The notes under the pieces: generated by a model | Seen by the model: the letters and a program-made list of their open reading frames with translations, nothing else | What the model was told of the DNA's origin: nothing | Databases searched by the model: none | Assembly: GCF_014898055.3 (NCBI RefSeq) | Contig: NW_023604295.1 | Location: 135,934,676-135,998,675, forward strand | Reading direction: 5' to 3' | Source: Talpa occidentalis | Lineage: Eukaryota > Chordata > Mammalia > Eulipotyphla > Talpidae | Length of the DNA: 64,000 nucleotides | In this document: positions 1 through 10,795 of the stretch, one piece after another | Layout: the number at the start of each line of letters is the position of its first letter | Numbering within the stretch: position 1 is the first letter of the stretch | Position numbers and translations under genes: made by a program

Positions 1-745
1 ACATCACTTGTAATCAGGGAAATGCAAATCAAAACTACAATGAGATACCATCTTACACCAGTGAGAATGTCTCATATTTAAAAAAAAAAAAAAAAACTAG
101 CAACAACAAATGTTGGAAAGGATGTGGAGAAAAAGGAACTCCCCTACACTGCTGATGGGAGTGCAAACTGGTCCACCCACTATGGAAAGCTGTGTGGAGA
201 TTCCTCAACCTGCTAAAGATGGAGCTTCCATATGATCCAGCAATTCCACTCCTAGGTATTTACCCAAAGGACACAGACACATAGGGCACCTGCACCCCTA
301 TGTTTATAGCAGCACTGTTTACAATAGCTAAGCTATGGAAACTGCCCAAAAACAGATGACTGGATCAAGATGTGGTACATATACACCATGGAATATTACT
401 CATCAATCAAAAAAGATAAACTTATGCAATTTGCTGCAACATGGATGGAGCTGGAAGGGATCATGCTCAGCAAAATAAGACAGAAAGAAAAAGAAAAACA
501 CCAGATAGTCTCACTCATAGCAGGAATTTAGAAAACCTAAATAAGGGACCAGGAAAAAGACTAATTAATACAAAGTAAAAATCAAAATCAACAAGCAACT
601 ATAAACCAGAGACACACTGGGGGGGGGGTGGAGAAAGAGTGGGATCAGGGCAAGGGGGGTGGGAATTGTATGGGGACTATTGCCAAGATGAAAATGCATA
701 CATTTTGTAAAAATGAAAAATGGAGTAAAGAATATATAAAATGAA
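1..745 (+). mobile_element. L1 LINE, 5'-truncated by window edge: ORF2 C-terminal end and 3' UTR
   Basis: The first ~540 bases match, from memory, the L1 ORF2 C-terminal coding region in order: the stretch encoding the Cys-rich end, the 'tacccaaagga' block, the 'tacaccatggaatattac' block and the 'acatggatggagctggaa' block. The frame is broken by indels and an A-run at 78-95, so it cannot code. From ~540 follows a 3' UTR with a G-run at 620-628 and the 'gggaattgtatggggactat' block. The same 3' UTR type recurs at 4.8 and 12.0 kb, so these belong to one relatively young L1 lineage. The 5' side lies outside the window. Confidence 0.93.
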
Positions 746-838
746 AAAATGAAAAAAAAAAATAAAGCCAAAGAAGAAATCCCTCAATAAAATACCCATG
801 TGACACCCACCCTCCAAAAAAAAAAAAAAAAAAAAAAA
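746..838 (+). mobile_element. L1 tail with possible 3'-transduced segment
   Basis: The L1 ends in an A-rich tail at ~742-766. About 50 non-L1 bases follow, containing AATAAA at 786-791, and then a pure A23 tract at 816-838, which starts 24 bases after the AATAAA. That arrangement is what readthrough past the L1 signal to a downstream genomic poly(A) signal produces. A second retroelement tail abutting the first is the alternative. Confidence 0.5.
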
Positions 839-2344
839 GACATCCCCTTTATCCTAAGTCTCACAAATAATTTGTAAGTAAAATCCTGTTGGCCCCTTCT
901 AGTGTAGTCACAATGTGAATGTTTTATACCATCCCTATGGAAAATTCTCTGGCTCAAGACTTTCTTTTGTTTTACCTGAATAATTGCATGATCTGCCTAA
1001 GTTACTCCCTACTCAGCTTTGCCCCTATTGTTAGTCAGTTCTCAACAGCACAGCCAGATTGATCCTTTAAACACTATTGTTAGAACCTGAGCTTATGCAG
1101 GAACCCTCTGCTGACATTTTAGCAGGATTAAGAGTAAAAGCCTTCAAGGTCATTCAAGGTCCTGCAAGTTTACTGATTCAGCCACAGGGTCAGTGGGACC
1201 ATTGTTCTCAATGCCATTCCCCAAACACAAAACCACACTCCAAGAACACAGTTGTCTCAGGACCTTGGAACTTGCCTTGTTTTCTGTCTGAAAGCAGGTT
1301 CCCCCCAGATATTTGCATAGCTCATTCCCTTATTGCTTTCTTTTGTTTGTTCAGACATCACCTTTGTAGTGAGAACTTGCCTAATAACATTACTTAAAAT
1401 AGCAAACTGTATCTCATTCGTCCTAGTCCCCAATGTGCCTGATCCCTTCCTTTCTTTGTTTTCTCCATAGCATTTTTCAGATGATGCATTATAAAATTTA
1501 TTTGTTCATTTGAGTTTTTCCATAATGCCTCTCTCTGTCATAGCATAAGTTAAAATAGGACAGAAATTACTGACTGATTTTATCATTGTTCTATATCTAG
1601 CAACTAATCAGTGCCTCTTCATTTTCTCTGCTCATTTAATTTGTGTAAGAAATGAAAACTATTGGGGTGAATACACTCAAAGAGATGTGAAGAGTGAGTG
1701 TATAAATCTAAGTGTGTAAGTTATGGATGTCCATCATTTAAATGGGATCGAATAAAAGAAATCAGTGAGAAACCATGGGTATAAAGTAAACCTTCAGAGA
1801 TTGATATCATAGAAAGCAAGAGGAAGTTAAAAGATCACAGAGTGTTATTTATTACAGAGGCTATAGAAAATTAAAATGAAAACTGAATAATTACCTGGAG
1901 ATTTGTCTAATGAGATATGATTGACGATGTTGAAATGAACTATTTATAGAGTGGTTGATTACATGTAAGTGTGGGAACTAGACTGAAAAAAGTTGAGAAG
2001 GAAATGGCATATGAGCAAATGAGAAATGGAGGAAAAGCTTAGTGTGCTGATAAGCAAGGAATTCATGGTCAAAGAGAACATTTGAATTTTACCATTTCTT
2101 TTGGCTCTTAGATTGGAACTGGGTAATATAACTAGAAGAAGAAAAAGTGACTCTATTATAACCCAACTTCTTGTATCATAAAACAGATCTATGTGGTATC
2201 TACTGTTTTGCAGATGGATTGCAGTACAGGAGCTATTTTTCCTAGCTCAGACCAGTCCCCTTAAGTCAAGAGGAATCTCATATAACTATGTGACTCATGC
2301 TGTGAAACAGCAGGGATACTTACCCTGGAAGAATTCTTACATAT
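839..2344. other. Unassigned AT-rich sequence
   Basis: I recognise no repeat family or conserved coding frame here. The 106-codon frame at 1077-1397 has no recognisable domain and no sign of coding composition. The segment from 1020 to 1440 is somewhat less AT-rich than its flanks but carries no splice-bounded exon signal I can defend. Confidence 0.5.
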
Positions 2345-2540
2345 CTGCCTAGGGAGGCATTTTTATATCCATTGCAGAATTATTAGTAATAGCAAAACAA
2401 ACAAATAAAAGTAGACAGCAACTACATGAGCCTAAATGTCCATCAAAGTGAGAAGAGGATCTGCAATATAATTATACAATGAAGCTTTACTCTGCAATTT
2501 AGAAAGAACTATATCCACATGTGGAGCTTATCTGTGAACT
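2345..2540 (+). mobile_element. Old L1 ORF2 fragment
   Basis: The order 'gcagaattattagtaatagc', then 'cctaaatgtccatcaa', then 'tacaatgaagctttactctg' matches the L1 ORF2 3' region (non-reference spacing, many substitutions). It is a degenerate fossil fragment with no open frame. Confidence 0.65.
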
Positions 2541-3559
2541 CTCTATATAATTTAGCCAAATGGGTTGACTTGGCATTTCCTTTTCATATGTGCAAATATA
2601 GTCTACTGTTTTGTTGTTCTTCCTCCTCTCTGTTCCCTCTCTCTTCTTTCTCTCCTTTTTTCTTCTTTGAGATTATCTAGGAAATTTTTGGTATCTCTGG
2701 CCTCCAATTATTTGATGCCCTTAAATAATAGTAGGTGTGGGCTCAGTGCATATACTGAAGCAGAAGTAGTGATTATTTTTCAGAAAGGGATCCTAACAGG
2801 AATTTCTGGTACACACTGAGTCCAAAAGTCCAGTCAATAGCATTTTAGTCTTTTAGCTGTTTCCAAAAAATCCTGTCTGCTTAGATTCTGCACTTCTACT
2901 ATTATAAATCAAATCAATCCTAGAACTGAGTAGAGCTACCCCGGTAAAAATTTCTGAATCTCAGCACCCTCTTCCGTGTTTTTACAAATTCAAAATATAT
3001 TTATTTTTCTCCAATCTGTATATAGTTGATAAATCTGGATGCAGTTTTATTATGTGATTGCTTTAGAAGCCAAGTCATTCATCTTTCTAATTTTGAGATT
3101 AACTTACAGTGACACTTTTGTTTGTTTTGCTTTGTTTCTAAATAGAATGCCCTACACAGTTTCACCCCAGATGTGCCTAGAAATTTTATTTGTTAAACTG
3201 ACCTGTGAATTTATAAAGATTAGATCAGCCAGTTTGGCATACCATATGTTGCATTTCTTCATCAGTAACTCTGAATATGTTTACTAGTACAATGAATCAT
3301 ATACAGGTGGTGGTTGTCAGATAAAAATCTATATTTACTAAAATAAGAGAGTAAACAGGAGGATAAATATAGCTAGGAAGCAGTACCATAAAATATATCA
3401 TATTATCACATATTCATATATATTACATATATTTATTCTCACATAAAATAATTTGCCAGGATCTTTCCTTAAAACTTAAGCAATTATTTGAGAATCTGCC
3501 ATTTAAACCTCAACAAGGTATCAGAGAACTGAGTCTCTTAAAGCCCAAAAGCATTAAAT
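2541..3559. other. Unassigned AT-rich sequence
   Basis: No recognised repeat. The short frames at 2565-2819 and 3039-3287 are hydrophobic chance frames in pyrimidine-rich DNA and have no known domain. A (TA)-rich patch lies at ~3395-3435. Confidence 0.45.
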
Positions 3560-4110
3560 GTTGCCAAGCATTCAAACTCAGTCACTTGCCACCCATGAGT
3601 CAAACATCACAGACAAGAGCTGGGATTAGGAAAACTAGGTTTATTGAGGAAATGAGCATTCAGGGGAGATAGTGGACTCAATTCCTCAAGAAACTCTCAA
3701 ATCATGGGAGTTGGGATGTTATGAGGGTATTTTAAGTCAAAAGTTGATTTCGCCAGAGTGATTGTTCAGGATCCCACTGCTACCCTTAGTTTTTTTTTGT
3801 TTGTTTGTTTGTTTTTACATTTTTGCAAGGTCAAGGTTGTTGCTCTGGCACCCTTTGGGTAAAGTGGGTCGTCTTGTGTTCCATATCTCTGTGATTCATC
3901 TGTCACCAAAAATTCATGTAGGTTACAACAAAAAGATGTAGGTTAATGCTTGGAGTTTTGCTTAATGCTTTTTAGGGAAGTTAATATGTTAGTGATTTAA
4001 GGGACAGAACAATTTAAGTATTTTAAAGGTTATGGTAATGACTACCTGAGGCAGAGGGCATTTTCCTGGTTTGTATGCTGTTTCAGGGGATGTCATCACA
4101 AAAGATTAGG
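3560..4110. other. Repeat-like segment of unknown family, possibly an old LTR in antisense
   Basis: Composition changes here to a balanced sequence with 'ggtttattgagga' near 3641, a phrase often seen in antisense LTRs, and 'gtggtcaagg'-type blocks downstream. A T-run followed by (TTTG)n lies at 3790-3815. I cannot name a family. It could equally be unique DNA. Confidence 0.25.
3790..3815. repeat. T-run and (TTTG)n simple repeat
   Basis: Nine or so T residues followed by about four TTTG units and a T-run. It may be the remnant tail of an antisense retroelement. Confidence 0.8.
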
Positions 4111-4588
4111 GTATCATTTTTGGTAGCGAATTTTAATCAAAGGGATTATAAGCAAGTAAAAGTATATATAAATAGTTATAACTGAACAAAATATAAATAT
4201 GTAGTAATCTGTGAAAAATGCAGTGTGATTAAACTTTGTTTTGACAATAACCATAATTTGTTGAAACTCCTGAAAAATGAAAATTTGAGAAGCACATGGG
4301 AGAAGGGTATAAGTTGGCAGATTTTTGGAGGAAAGGGAAAAGTAAAGTGGCAACATGATCACACCCAAACATTCTGGATCAATGTAATAGTTGAGGATCA
4401 ATAGAAGTCTCACAAAATTGCATCGTATGGTTAATACGTGTGTAATTGGAGGAAATGAAATCTCGAGATATCTACACCCCCATGTTCATTGCCTTATTAC
4501 TTGCAATGACAAAGTAGAGAAAGTGTCAGTGGGCAGATGACTGAGGAAAGAAAATGGTATTTCCAGACAATAGATCTATTCTACCTAA

Positions 4589-4606
4589 AAAAGAAAGGAT
4601 ATCCTT
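4589..4606 (+). repeat. Target-site duplication of the twin-primed L1 (left copy; right copy about 4970-4987)
   Basis: The left flank 'aaagaaaggatatcctta' and the right flank 'aaagaaaggcaatcctaa' agree at 15 of 18 positions. They enclose the inverted plus direct L1 segments, so the two L1 halves are one insertion event. Confidence 0.7.
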
Positions 4607-4607
4607 A

Positions 4608-4968
4608 TTGATTTTGGTTTTTACTTTATTATAATTAGTCTTTTTCCTGGTCTCTTATTTAGGTTTTCTAAATTCCTGCGATGAGTGAGACCATCCAATA
4701 TTTTTCTTTTTCTTTCTGGCTTATTTCGCTGAGCATGATCCCTTCCAGCTCCATCCATGTTGCCGCAAATTGCATGAGTTTATCTTTACCAGAGACACAC
4801 TACGGAGTGGGGGGGGAGAAGGGAGTAGGATCAAAACAAGGGTGGTGGGAATTGTATGGGGACTATAACCAAGATGAAAATGCATACATTGTGCAAAAAT
4901 GAAAAATGATGTAAAAATATGTAAAATTAAAAAATTTAAATTAAAAATTACAAAAAAAGAAAAAAAAA
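4608..4968 (+). mobile_element. Younger L1 with 5' inversion (twin priming)
   Basis: 4608-4787 is the L1 ORF2 end and start of the 3' UTR on the minus strand. At 4787/4788 the sequence switches to plus-strand L1 3' UTR running to the A-rich tail at ~4930-4968. Compared with the copy at 1-745, only about ten L1 bases are lost at the switch. This is the signature of twin priming during target-primed reverse transcription. The element interrupts the older L1 around it. Flanks look like a diverged target-site duplication (see separate entry). Confidence 0.88.
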
Positions 4969-5430
4969 AAAGAAAGGCAATCCTAACACTTGCAACATGG
5001 ATGGCTCTGTAGGACTTGTGCTAAGTCAAAAAGCTGAAAACAGAAAGGCAAATACGTGAAATCTAGCATAAACTCATAGGAACAGAGAAAAATTTCAGTT
5101 ATACAAGATACATTCTAGAGATATACTGTTTATCCTAGTGCCTATAGCTAACAGTGCTGTGTAAATGTATTGTATACTTAAAATTTGCTAAGTGGGTAGA
5201 TCTTTTGTGAAGTTTTATCAACACCCGTACACACTAATAATAACAACAAAAAACAACAAGAACCACAAAGGTAATGGGAAGAGAATTTGGGAGGTGATGC
5301 ACAGCTATGACTCTACTGGTGGTAATGGTTTCCAAGATGTACATTTATCTGAAAACTCGTTGAGTTGTGAATATTAAATATGTACAGCTTTCATATGCCA
5401 ACCACACTGCAGTAAAATGCTTTGAATATA

Positions 5431-6746
5431 TTAATATATATGTACATTTGTAATGGGAAATGAAAGGAACACTAAAATTCAAACATTAGGAGTGAAATAG
5501 CTACAAGCTTATATGGGCAAATGGACATCACTGATATTTTTAATGCAAAAGTATTTTATTTATTTTTGGAAATAAGTTATTTACAATATATTAAAATAAT
5601 TTTGAATCTACATGTATTTTAATTTAAATACAGCTTAAATGTTTACACAACACTTAAATGTAAAATACATCTTCTTGGATAAACATTTGTTCTTTCCAGG
5701 AACTAGTGGAAAGCACCAGCCAGAATCACTTTCAGCTTTGTAATTCCTAAATTTTGTGCTTTGTCACAGCTTTCATTTCAAAACATCTCTAGCCTGACTG
5801 ACCTCGCACTCAAGTATCTAGATTAGTGCTTTGTACTCTGCAGCCCTTAACAAATACTTTTAGGCTAACTTAATGCATACTCTGCAAACACTGCAGCCTC
5901 TGTCCCAAAACTCAGTTACCCTCTGTGTGTTATTACTCACCCTGCCATAGAGAGTTTGTCTTTGTTTACATCAACTAAAATTCTATTGTGCTGATGGTAA
6001 AAAACATTAATATTCTCTCTGCTGGCATTATTGCCTGAACAAATTGTCCTGGGGGATTGAATAAGGTCAAATAGTAAGGATAATAATTTTAAGCCTTTAT
6101 GATTAGGTGTACATATTCACTGTAATTAAACTGGGGAAAATTAACACTATGCTATTTTTAATGAGTAATATAATTATACTTGAAGATCTATTTGCAATAT
6201 GTTCATATTTAACATGTTAAGAAAACATCTTGTTTGAATCATCTGTTTTCTAGTCACTTCAACAAGGTTAACTTCCCTAAACTCAAAAGATAACTGTTTT
6301 CAATAGTCATTTACATTTTTCTATTTTATTCCCATGTATGCCATTTTTGTTAGATCAGTTTAATTATTTGGACTCTAAACTTGATTCTAAAATAATTTCA
6401 GTTATTTTTTATTAAAAATTTTATTTCTCTTTGTACCTACACACAAACACACCTAGAGGTTAAATTTATTTAAAAGATGATGTCACAATCATCCCATCAT
6501 TCTGCACAAAAATAATTGGCAATCGTGCCTCATATTCTCAGCTCTTCTGATGGTGGTAGCCATTATTTTAAGTAATATGTGCTTATTTCTGTATAGTGAT
6601 TTATCAATTCAACATCCCTGTTTTCTTACTATGAAAGACCATAAACTATCTCATATCACTTCCCTACAATTCATACTACCCCTACCTCCCTTTACTATCC
6701 ACTTCTAAATATGTGATGATTGTGCAGACTGTGGTTACCCTTTAAC
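5431..6746. other. Unassigned AT-rich sequence
   Basis: Nothing I can name. 5700-5990 is less AT-rich and free of obvious repeats. No supported reading frame. Confidence 0.45.
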
Positions 6747-6759
6747 TAAAATAATATGT

Positions 6760-7027
6760 GGGGCCTCCCCTGGTGGTAGAGCGGTTGAGCCTTGGGCTGT
6801 GAAGCTGCCCGCAGCCTCTGCAGTTCTGGTTCGATCCCCGGCCACTGGGCGATGGCCCCACATAGCACGCAGACCTCTCTTGCTGCCCGCTGCTCTCCTC
6901 AGCAGTGTACTTCGTCAGTCTGGCTGTTCTGCTCCCCGCTCTGGCTCTGGTGAATTCTCTCACCCTCCCGTGCTTCGGACTGTACCCAGTACTTGTATAA
7001 ATAAATAAATAAATCTTTAAAAAATAA
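6760..7027 (+). mobile_element. tRNA-derived SINE, subfamily B, full length
   Basis: Head 'gggcctcccctggtgg' with A-box-like 'tagagcggttgag', B box 'ggttcgatcccc' at ~6829, a CT-rich body with 'cagcagtgtacttcgtcagt'-type block, and tail 'ataaataaataaataaatct'. Diagnostic subfamily B features are 'ctgcccgcagcctctgca', 'gaattctctcaccctccc' and 'actgtacccagt'. A perfect 13-bp target-site duplication 'taaaataatatgt' sits at 6747-6759 and 7028-7040. Confidence 0.95.
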
Positions 7028-7189
7028 TAAAATAATATGTTATAACTTTACTCCTTATCATAAAATGAGTATATATGCTGTATTGAATGTTCCAATATGC
7101 ATGGCATCCTCTCCAAGACATAACAGCCCAACAAAGCCCTCTCCCCACTCTCGCTGTCTTCCAGTCCCCAACCTTTTTTTTTTTAATAA

Positions 7190-7460
7190 GAATTGACTTG
7201 TATTCAAGGTTATTCATGGCAGCATATTTATAGCAGGAAAAACTGAAAAGCACCCAGATGTTCCTCTCAAAAGTGAAATGAAATGTGATAAATACGGCAC
7301 ACTACGTATCTTTTTAAAATGAGGTAGAAATATATCTAGTGATAGTGACCAGGTTTCATTATACATTGCTAAGGAGAGTAAAATACAGAAAAGGATATTA
7401 GTATGCTACCATTGTGAAGTAAATAGGAAAATTCTATGCATATTTAGATGCGCTTACTTT
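7190..7460 (+). mobile_element. Old L1 (L1M-type) ORF2 3' fragment
   Basis: The order 'ttattcatggcagcatattta', 'cacccagatgttcctctc', 'tacggcacactac', 'tgaggtagaaatatat' and 'gtatgctaccattgtg' is that of old L1 ORF2 C-terminal DNA. It is degenerate and has no frame. Confidence 0.75.
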
Positions 7461-7599
7461 TCTCACGATTTCCTATAAAGGAACTCCTCAACGGCACATC
7501 TGTTTATCAGTATCCTTCTAGTTAAGTATTTGCTTTTTAAGTGATAATTTAAGTCACTCCATCTTATTTGCCCCCTCCTTTTGATCAATCAGGATCATT

Positions 7600-7653
7600 A
7601 CAATATCTACCTATATCTATATCTTTATCTATCTATCTATCTATCTGTCTATA
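7600..7653. repeat. (TCTA)n microsatellite
   Basis: Imperfect TATC/TCTA units, with a pure core of about five units near 7625-7645. Confidence 0.9.
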
Positions 7654-7682
7654 TTAGTTTCAAAATATACTGAGCACATTAA

Positions 7683-7767
7683 AATCTTTAGGGAAATAAA
7701 TACATGTCCAAGACTATAAAGGTTATAATCTTTAGGGAAATAAATACATGTCCAAGACTATAAAGGT
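7683..7767. repeat. Perfect tandem duplication, 41-bp units, period 44
   Basis: The 41 bases at 7683-7723 recur without a mismatch at 7727-7767, separated by 'tat'. Identity shows a recent duplication in otherwise unassigned DNA. Confidence 0.95.
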
Positions 7768-8019
7768 GGAAGCTATTGATAGTAATTGGTGAATATATAG
7801 AGAAAATTAAGGTGTCTGCTCTCAATCTCTGGCACTATGGAGAGAGAAGATACCCATAGTTTCCTACAATAGCCAACTGTGTGTGCCTTAGGATCTCATG
7901 ATATTTCTTCGGTGTGTCTTCTGAGTACTGAGTCAAGTGTCTGTCTCATTCATGATCTGGTTAGAAGTATGCAGGCATTCATAAAATTACAAAAGATCTA
8001 TGTCTAACAACCTCACTCA

Positions 8020-8190
8020 TCATTTCATTCATTCAATAAATATTTGTTGATTAATAGCTATTTATCAAACACTTTTTTTCTCAAATGTATTGAGAAAGAG
8101 CCTTCCACAACAGAGATACATTCTTGGTAAAAATAGAGTTTATGATTAGAGAGGGATGGAAAGACAGAAAGTAAATAAATCAGTACATAA
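8020..8190 (-). mobile_element. L2 LINE fragment
   Basis: Starts with 'ttcattcattcaataaatat', the reverse complement of the L2 3' end, followed by 'gatacattcttggtaaaaat' and 'gatggaaagacagaaagtaa' blocks in L2 order. Diverged. Confidence 0.65.
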
Positions 8191-8930
8191 TATATTAGTT
8201 GAATACTTAGATGAAGAACTATAAAGTAACAAACAAATGTAACAAGAAGGGGGATGCTGTTATGGGAAGACTATGTAGAAGAGTTAGGAAGAAAGTCTCT
8301 GATAATTTAGTATTCAAAAACAAATAATTGAAGGAAGAAATTAAGTGCCTTTCTTTCATTGGGTGGGGGGTGACAGGGGTGAAGGGGGGACAGGGAGAGG
8401 GACGGCAAAAACAAAAGTCTTCACGTAAAAAGAGCCTTTGTATTCCTCCCTCTTCCCCCACCTTCCATCCTGTTTTACACTTAGCATGGCTCCTATCTAG
8501 TTGACGGCATCACCAAATTATTTATGAGAGGAAAATGAATGTCTGTGGGATGCTGAATTTACCTAGGAATCATGCTAACTTATTTGTGATTAATGGCTAA
8601 GTTGGTTAGAACATGATGCTTACATATGCCAGGTTTCAAGTTTGGTCCTTTTAGGAAGCAATGAGTATTTCCTGGACTGTCTGCACCATTGGCCCACTCC
8701 TCATGAAATGTACAAGAGATTGTAATTGAACATAACATGAGAGTGGTAACATGGGTCAGATACTACTTCCACTGATGTAGATGCACGTGATAGTGTAAAC
8801 CATTCTTGTCTTCACTCAGTAACATTACAGACATGTAAAAGAAATAACTACTTTAACACATTCAAGTTCAGAATCTTCGTTAATATTATTGTGAGTTACT
8901 ACATACTCAAAGATTTTAATAAGAGTTCAC
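8191..8930. other. Unassigned sequence
   Basis: No repeat family recognised. A G-rich patch at 8361-8402 explains the 80-codon Pro-rich frame on the minus strand, which I do not accept as a gene. Confidence 0.45.
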
Positions 8931-8934
8931 ATTA

Positions 8935-9125
8935 AAACCAAGAATTACATTTGTTACCAAGAATTGGAAACAACTTAATGTATATAACCAACAGTTGGAA
9001 ACAACTTAATGCTCATTCCTAGATGAGTAAAGAAAATGTGGTGGGTATATACAATGGAATACCACTCAGCTATAGATTAAAAAAAAAAACAACTCTAACA
9101 TGCAACTACATTGATGAATAAAATT
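8935..9125 (+). mobile_element. L1 ORF2 fragment with internal 31-bp tandem duplication
   Basis: Contains 'attggaaacaacttaatg', 'ctagatgagtaaagaaaatg' and 'atacaatggaataccactca' in L1 ORF2 order. 'ggaaacaacttaatg' occurs twice (8956-8980 and 8987-9011, period 31), so part of the fragment was duplicated after or at insertion. Confidence 0.8.
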
Positions 9126-9271
9126 GTTTCCTGCCATGAATATATTTTATTTTGTCTCAAATATTGATGTTAATTTGATATGATACCATAGTCAATGTTT
9201 CTAGTGTGGTACCTGATATATAACTGGGCATTAATGATAACAATATTATTAAAGAATATAAGTTCTCATTT

Positions 9272-9385
9272 GAATGTAAGCTCCAGAGGACAGGGGTATC
9301 TCTTTTTCTTTTATTCCCTAACTCAGTTCCTGTGACATAGTAGGTGCTCAGTAAATGATTGTTCAATGAATGAATGAATATACAA
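9272..9385 (+). mobile_element. L2 LINE 3' end
   Basis: 'aagctccagaggacaggg' through 'cctgtgacatagtaggtgct', 'cagtaaatgattgttcaatg' and the GAAT repeat tail is the standard L2 3' end. Confidence 0.85.
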
Positions 9386-9599
9386 ATGGAAAATAATAGC
9401 TAATATATGTTGACCAATTTGCTTTGAGTCAAGAAATGTCCTTAATAAAATAACTGATGTAATCACTGTTTCTGCCACTTAAAGGGAAGGGAAACAATCT
9501 TTATAAATATACAAAACACTTAAATGATATATTGAATAGTACAGTAAAAATTTCTCATAGGTTAGCTCCAATATCCATTTCTTTTTTTCCCTATTATTT

Positions 9600-10665
9600 A
9601 AAAGTAATAGCAGCTTATAACATGTTTCATGTATACAGCCTTATCAATCAACAACTGTTTAAATTGCTATGTTCACCACTAGAAATCTAGTTTCGATCAT
9701 TAATGTACAGTTGCCACCTTATATCCAGTTTACCACCCTTTTCCCTTTGCTTTCTGGTAATCTCTGTTAAGTTCCTATACTCCTAAAAGTCTGTTTCTGT
9801 TTTGTTGTTAGATGGTTATCTAACATTAAAGTGAAATCATAACGTGTTTGTCTTTCTCCTTCTGACTTATTCCACCTAAATGAATATTTCCTAGGTCCAT
9901 CCATGCTGTTGTGAATGGAAAAATTTCATCTTTCTTTTTTTTTTCTTAATCTATAGCTAAGTGGTATTCCATTGTATATATTCTCCAGATCTCCTTTATC
10001 TGCTCATCCAAAAATGGGCATTTAAGTTGTTTCCAGCTCTTGGCTATATTGTTAATAGTTCTTCAGTGTACAAACATATCCCTATGAGTTAGGGTTTTTT
10101 TTTTTTTGTATTCTTTGGATGAGTATCTACAAGTGGGATAACTGGATCATATGGAATTTCTATTCTTAATTTTTTGAGGAATCTTTATAGTGTTTTCCAT
10201 AATGGCCACACCAATTTACATTCCTATCAAAGTGCACATGGTTTTCATTTTCTCTTTGTCCTCTCCAACTCTTGTTATTTCTTTTTTTTAAAGATTAATC
10301 TTTTTTTATTTAAAGATTTATTTATTTATACAAACATGGGGGTACAGGCCAGAGGCGTGGAAGGGTGAGAGGATTCACCAGAGACAGAGTGGGGAGCAGA
10401 ACAGGTAGACAGACCGAAGACACTGCTGAGGGGGAGCAGCGGGCAAGACAGGAGAGGTCTGCTGTGCCATGTGGGAATCTCCCTGGCCAGCTGGGAATCA
10501 AACCCATGCTGCAGAGGCTGCGGTCAGCTTCACAGCGCTGCGCTCAACCCACTGCACCACCAGGGAGGCCCACTTGTTATTTCTTGTCTTTTAGATGTCC
10601 TCCATTCTCAGGAGGAGGTGATATCTCATTGTTGTTTTGATTTCCATTACCCTATTAAGAGATGA
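9600..10665 (-). mobile_element. L1 LINE 3' region, interrupted by a SINE
   Basis: Reading the minus strand, the ORF2 end and 3' UTR appear in order: 'ggtccatccatgctgttgtg', 'aagtggtattccattgtata', 'aagttgtttccagctcttgg' and 'ggataactggatcatatgg' on the plus strand. Homology continues from 10571 to ~10665 ('gatatctcattgttgttttg') after the nested SINE. Frames are broken throughout. Confidence 0.88.
10284..10570 (-). mobile_element. tRNA-derived SINE, subfamily A, nested in L1
   Basis: Minus-strand copy: T-rich tail at 10284-10330, head 'caccaccagggaggcc' ending at 10570. The 13-bp target-site duplication 'cttgttatttctt' occurs at 10271-10283 and 10573-10585, both within L1 sequence. The left end has an extra 'aaagattaatc' block before the usual tail. 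Confidence 0.93.
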
Positions 10666-10667
10666 AA

Positions 10668-10795
10668 AACATCTATTGTGTTCCAGGCATGTGTGATGTT
10701 ATTTCATAACTGAAGCTCTTCCAGTAGTCTTTGAGGTTGCCATTATTATCTCCATTTTATAAATGAGAAAACAGGTTGAAAAGGTTACATTTTTT
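10668..10795 (-). mobile_element. MIR SINE
   Basis: 'attgtgttccaggcatgtg' and 'tccattttataaatgagaaa' followed by a 'gttgaaaaggttac' block is MIR core sequence in antisense order. Confidence 0.85.

Larger units (their letters stand above)
4455..5430 (+). mobile_element. Old L1 (L1M-type) 3' region, split by a younger L1
   Basis: 4455-4606 carries the ORF2 motif run 'acccccatgttcattg' and the 'gggcagatgactgagg' block. The homology resumes after the nested element at ~4985 with 'cttgcaacatggatgg' and 'aactcataggaacagag', then the old-L1 3' UTR ('ttgctaagtgggtagatctt') out to about 5430. It is heavily mutated and has no open frame. The interruption dates this copy as older than the L1 at 4608-4968. 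Confidence 0.75.

Noticed and set aside
2565..2819. Small secreted or membrane peptide gene from the hydrophobic, pyrimidine-rich frame
   Set aside because: Leu/Ser/Phe runs arise from the C/T-rich tract at 2615-2670. No conserved feature supports it.
6829..6841. tRNA gene based on the B box 'ggttcgatcccc'
   Set aside because: The motif belongs to the SINE head. No cloverleaf can be folded and the sequence continues into the SINE body.
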